From the NCBI GenBank assembly GCA_947311645.1, contig CAMZKZ010000006.1, positions 1 through 7,565 on the forward strand: a DNA stretch of 7,565 nt, given 5' to 3'. This DNA comes from an uncultured Candidatus Altimarinota bacterium. Its GTDB lineage: Bacteria; Patescibacteriota; Gracilibacteria; CAIRYL01. A program made the position numbers and the translations under genes. Under the pieces are notes generated by a model that made no database searches, had not been told where the DNA came from, and saw only the letters and a program-made list of their open reading frames with translations. Position 1 is the stretch's first letter. Each line of letters starts with the position of its first letter. Positions 6,910-7,565 of the stretch are shown in pieces.

Positions 6910-7329
6910 TTAGGAAGTGCAGAGCTTACATTTTCCATGAAACGATAGCTGATGAGAAGAAATTGACATGCCTTGTGTCGTTAATTTCTTTTCGAGGGCA
7001 TGAAGCGTTTTTTCTAAATCTTCTGTGTCTAAACAGGTAATAATATGGCATTTTTCACATATAAAGTGATGATGGTGATGTGCTTGTAATTCGTAATATG
7101 CAGTTGAGTTTTTCAGAATGATAGACTGTATAATATTGTGCTGAACCAATGTTTCTATTTGTCTGTATAACGATGTTTGGTTAGGAGAAAATTGATGCTG
7201 GTGTAATAATTTTTCTAAAGAGGCGATACTTATTGGCTTTTGAATAGATGCGAAAATCTTAACAATAGCAACGCGTAACGGTGTCTTTTTTAGTTTTTTC
7301 TCCCGTAAAATTTCTGTAATATTTTTCAT
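6910..7329 (-). CDS. zur: Fur-family transcriptional regulator, probable zinc uptake regulator Zur
   Basis: This 139-residue protein has the Fur layout: an N-terminal winged helix (about 1-80) with recognition-helix residues T52-S-L-Y-R-Q-I-E-T60, then a metal-binding dimerisation domain. C91-x-x-C94 and C134-x-x-C137 should form the Cys4 structural zinc site. H84-H88 (five His in a row), E103, H110 and H126 are candidates for the sensory site. Length is typical. Being first in a cluster with znuA, znuC and znuB makes Zur more likely than Fur, Mur or PerR, although the family call alone does not prove the metal. With zinc bound it should repress its own operon. The ATG start is set by the N-terminal helix and by a consensus promoter ending 8 bp before it; there is no Shine-Dalgarno. 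The stop lies 36 bp before the znuA ATG. Confidence 0.9.
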   Translation of the reverse strand: MKNITEILREKKLKKTPLRVAIVKIFASIQKPISIASLEKLLHQHQFSPNQTSLYRQIETLVQHNIIQSIILKNSTAYYELQAHHHHHFICEKCHIITCLDTEDLEKTLHALEKKLTTQGMSISSHQLSFHGKCKLCTS

Positions 7330-7343
7330 ATAGTTTCAGTATA
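7329..7343. promoter_or_regulatory. Candidate 7-1-7 dyad at the zur promoter (possible Zur/Fur-type operator)
   Basis: The 15 bp between the zur start codon and the end of its -10 box form an imperfect 7-1-7 inverted repeat, with TATA at one end and its complement at the other and five of seven positions paired. Fur-family proteins often bind 7-1-7 dyads, and this one covers the -10 box and start point. AT-rich DNA readily gives such pairings, so this is a suggestion only. Confidence 0.25.
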
Positions 7344-7366
7344 GGGAGTGTGTTTTGTAAATGCAA
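7338..7366 (-). promoter_or_regulatory. Near-consensus sigma70-type promoter for the zur-znuACB operon
   Basis: On the minus strand, TTGCAT (7366-7361) and TATACT (7343-7338) are separated by exactly 17 bp, matching four and five of six consensus positions. Start of transcription is expected near 7331, only about 2 nt before the zur ATG at 7329, so the zur message would be almost leaderless. This is the best promoter in the window. Confidence 0.7.
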
Positions 7367-7385
7367 GTTGTTTGCGTTTGATTAG

Positions 7386-7553
7386 AGTGAACAAGTTTTG
7401 TTGCGATATGGTGGGCGTGATGACGTAGTGAATCTTTTGAATATGCAAATTGCGTTTGTGTGGTCTAGTGAGAAATCACCAAGTTGCAAGGTGGGAGCAA
7501 CATTGCAGAGTCGCTCTGGTGTTTTAATGGGACTAATCACTTATAGTTTTTAA
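7386..7553 (+). other. Short plus-strand open frame of unknown nature (possible remnant or small gene)
   Basis: A frame opens after TAG at 7383-7385 and runs 55 codons to TAA at 7551-7553; the first in-frame ATG is at 7443, leaving 36 residues. Its translation has a believable amino-acid mix and contains the piece SPSCKVGATLQSRSG. I do not recognise a family. The stretch is about 40% GC, higher than most of its surroundings, and uses GCG, CGC, CGA and GTG more than neighbouring genes. It could be the tail of a decayed gene or mobile element, a small gene, or accidental openness in a structured RNA. The opposite strand also has an open stretch of about 49 codons, which weakens the coding case. 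Confidence 0.25.
7468..7518. repeat. Cluster of small hairpins in the right flank
   Basis: Three perfect short inverted repeats lie close together. They are GTGA-GAAA-TCAC at 7468-7479 (a GNRA-type loop on the plus strand), CACC-N9-GGTG at 7477-7493 (sharing TCAC/CACC bases with the first, so the two are alternatives), and CAGAG-TCG-CTCTG at 7506-7518. Together they suggest a structured RNA or the folded end of a mobile element. No RNA family is recognised. Confidence 0.35.
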
Positions 7554-7562
7554 TAAGAGATT
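7535..7562. repeat. 28-bp imperfect inverted repeat at the right edge
   Basis: AATC-A-CTTAT and its partner ATAAG-A-GATT pair at nine of ten positions around an 8-nt T-rich centre. No T-run follows on either strand within the window, so a classical terminator is not supported. It overlaps the stop codon of the short plus-strand frame and could be an element end or a weak bidirectional terminator. Confidence 0.35.
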
Positions 7563-7565
7563 GCC

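Noticed and set aside
7065..7079. Five-His run in zur as a possible tag or artefact
   Set aside because: A His cluster just before CxxC is normal for Fur-family sensory sites, and the codons alternate naturally.
1..7565. CRISPR arrays, tRNA, rRNA or complete insertion sequences
   Set aside because: No regularly spaced repeats, cloverleaf, rRNA-like stretch or intact transposase frame is visible.

Overview
This 7.6 kb window is bacterial, AT-rich and dense with genes. All seven confident genes lie on the minus strand, so transcription runs from high to low coordinates. No tRNA, rRNA, CRISPR array or complete insertion sequence is visible. All seven genes end in TAA. None has a convincing Shine-Dalgarno sequence, and two starts lie almost directly under a good -10 box. 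The frames are intact at normal family lengths under the standard bacterial code, so nothing calls for UGA recoding. These traits, with RNase Y and an unfamiliar protein in between, would fit a low-GC lineage such as one of the Patescibacteria/CPR groups. That placement is a guess from style, not from a marker gene.

Region 1 (about 7366 down to 4380) is a zinc-uptake operon: zur (Fur-family sensor), znuA (lipoprotein zinc receptor), znuC (ATPase) and znuB (membrane permease). znuA and znuC overlap by 10 bp, and znuC and znuB share one base (TAATG), so the three transporter parts are translationally coupled. A near-consensus promoter stands before zur, and a second -10 box stands before znuA. 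ZnuA should capture zinc outside the membrane and ZnuB should carry it in, powered by ZnuC. Zur should shut the operon down when zinc is plentiful.

Region 2 (about 4379 down to 170) has a 106 bp gap and then rny (RNase Y, membrane-anchored mRNA decay endonuclease), an unrecognised 308-residue protein, and a Wzx-like polysaccharide flippase. The last two follow at gaps of 15 and 18 bp, which suggests one transcription unit. The functional link among the three is unknown.

The flanks hold no confident gene. Positions 1-169 are strongly purine-rich on the plus strand. Positions 7380-7565 are somewhat richer in GC, contain several small perfect hairpins and a short plus-strand open frame, and may be a gene or mobile-element remnant or a structured RNA. 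No clear new multi-gene system is present. The best leads are the unknown protein with a zincin-like but altered NExxH motif, the apparently leaderless zinc genes, the 9-bp tandem repeat in the ZnuA signal peptide, and the odd right flank.
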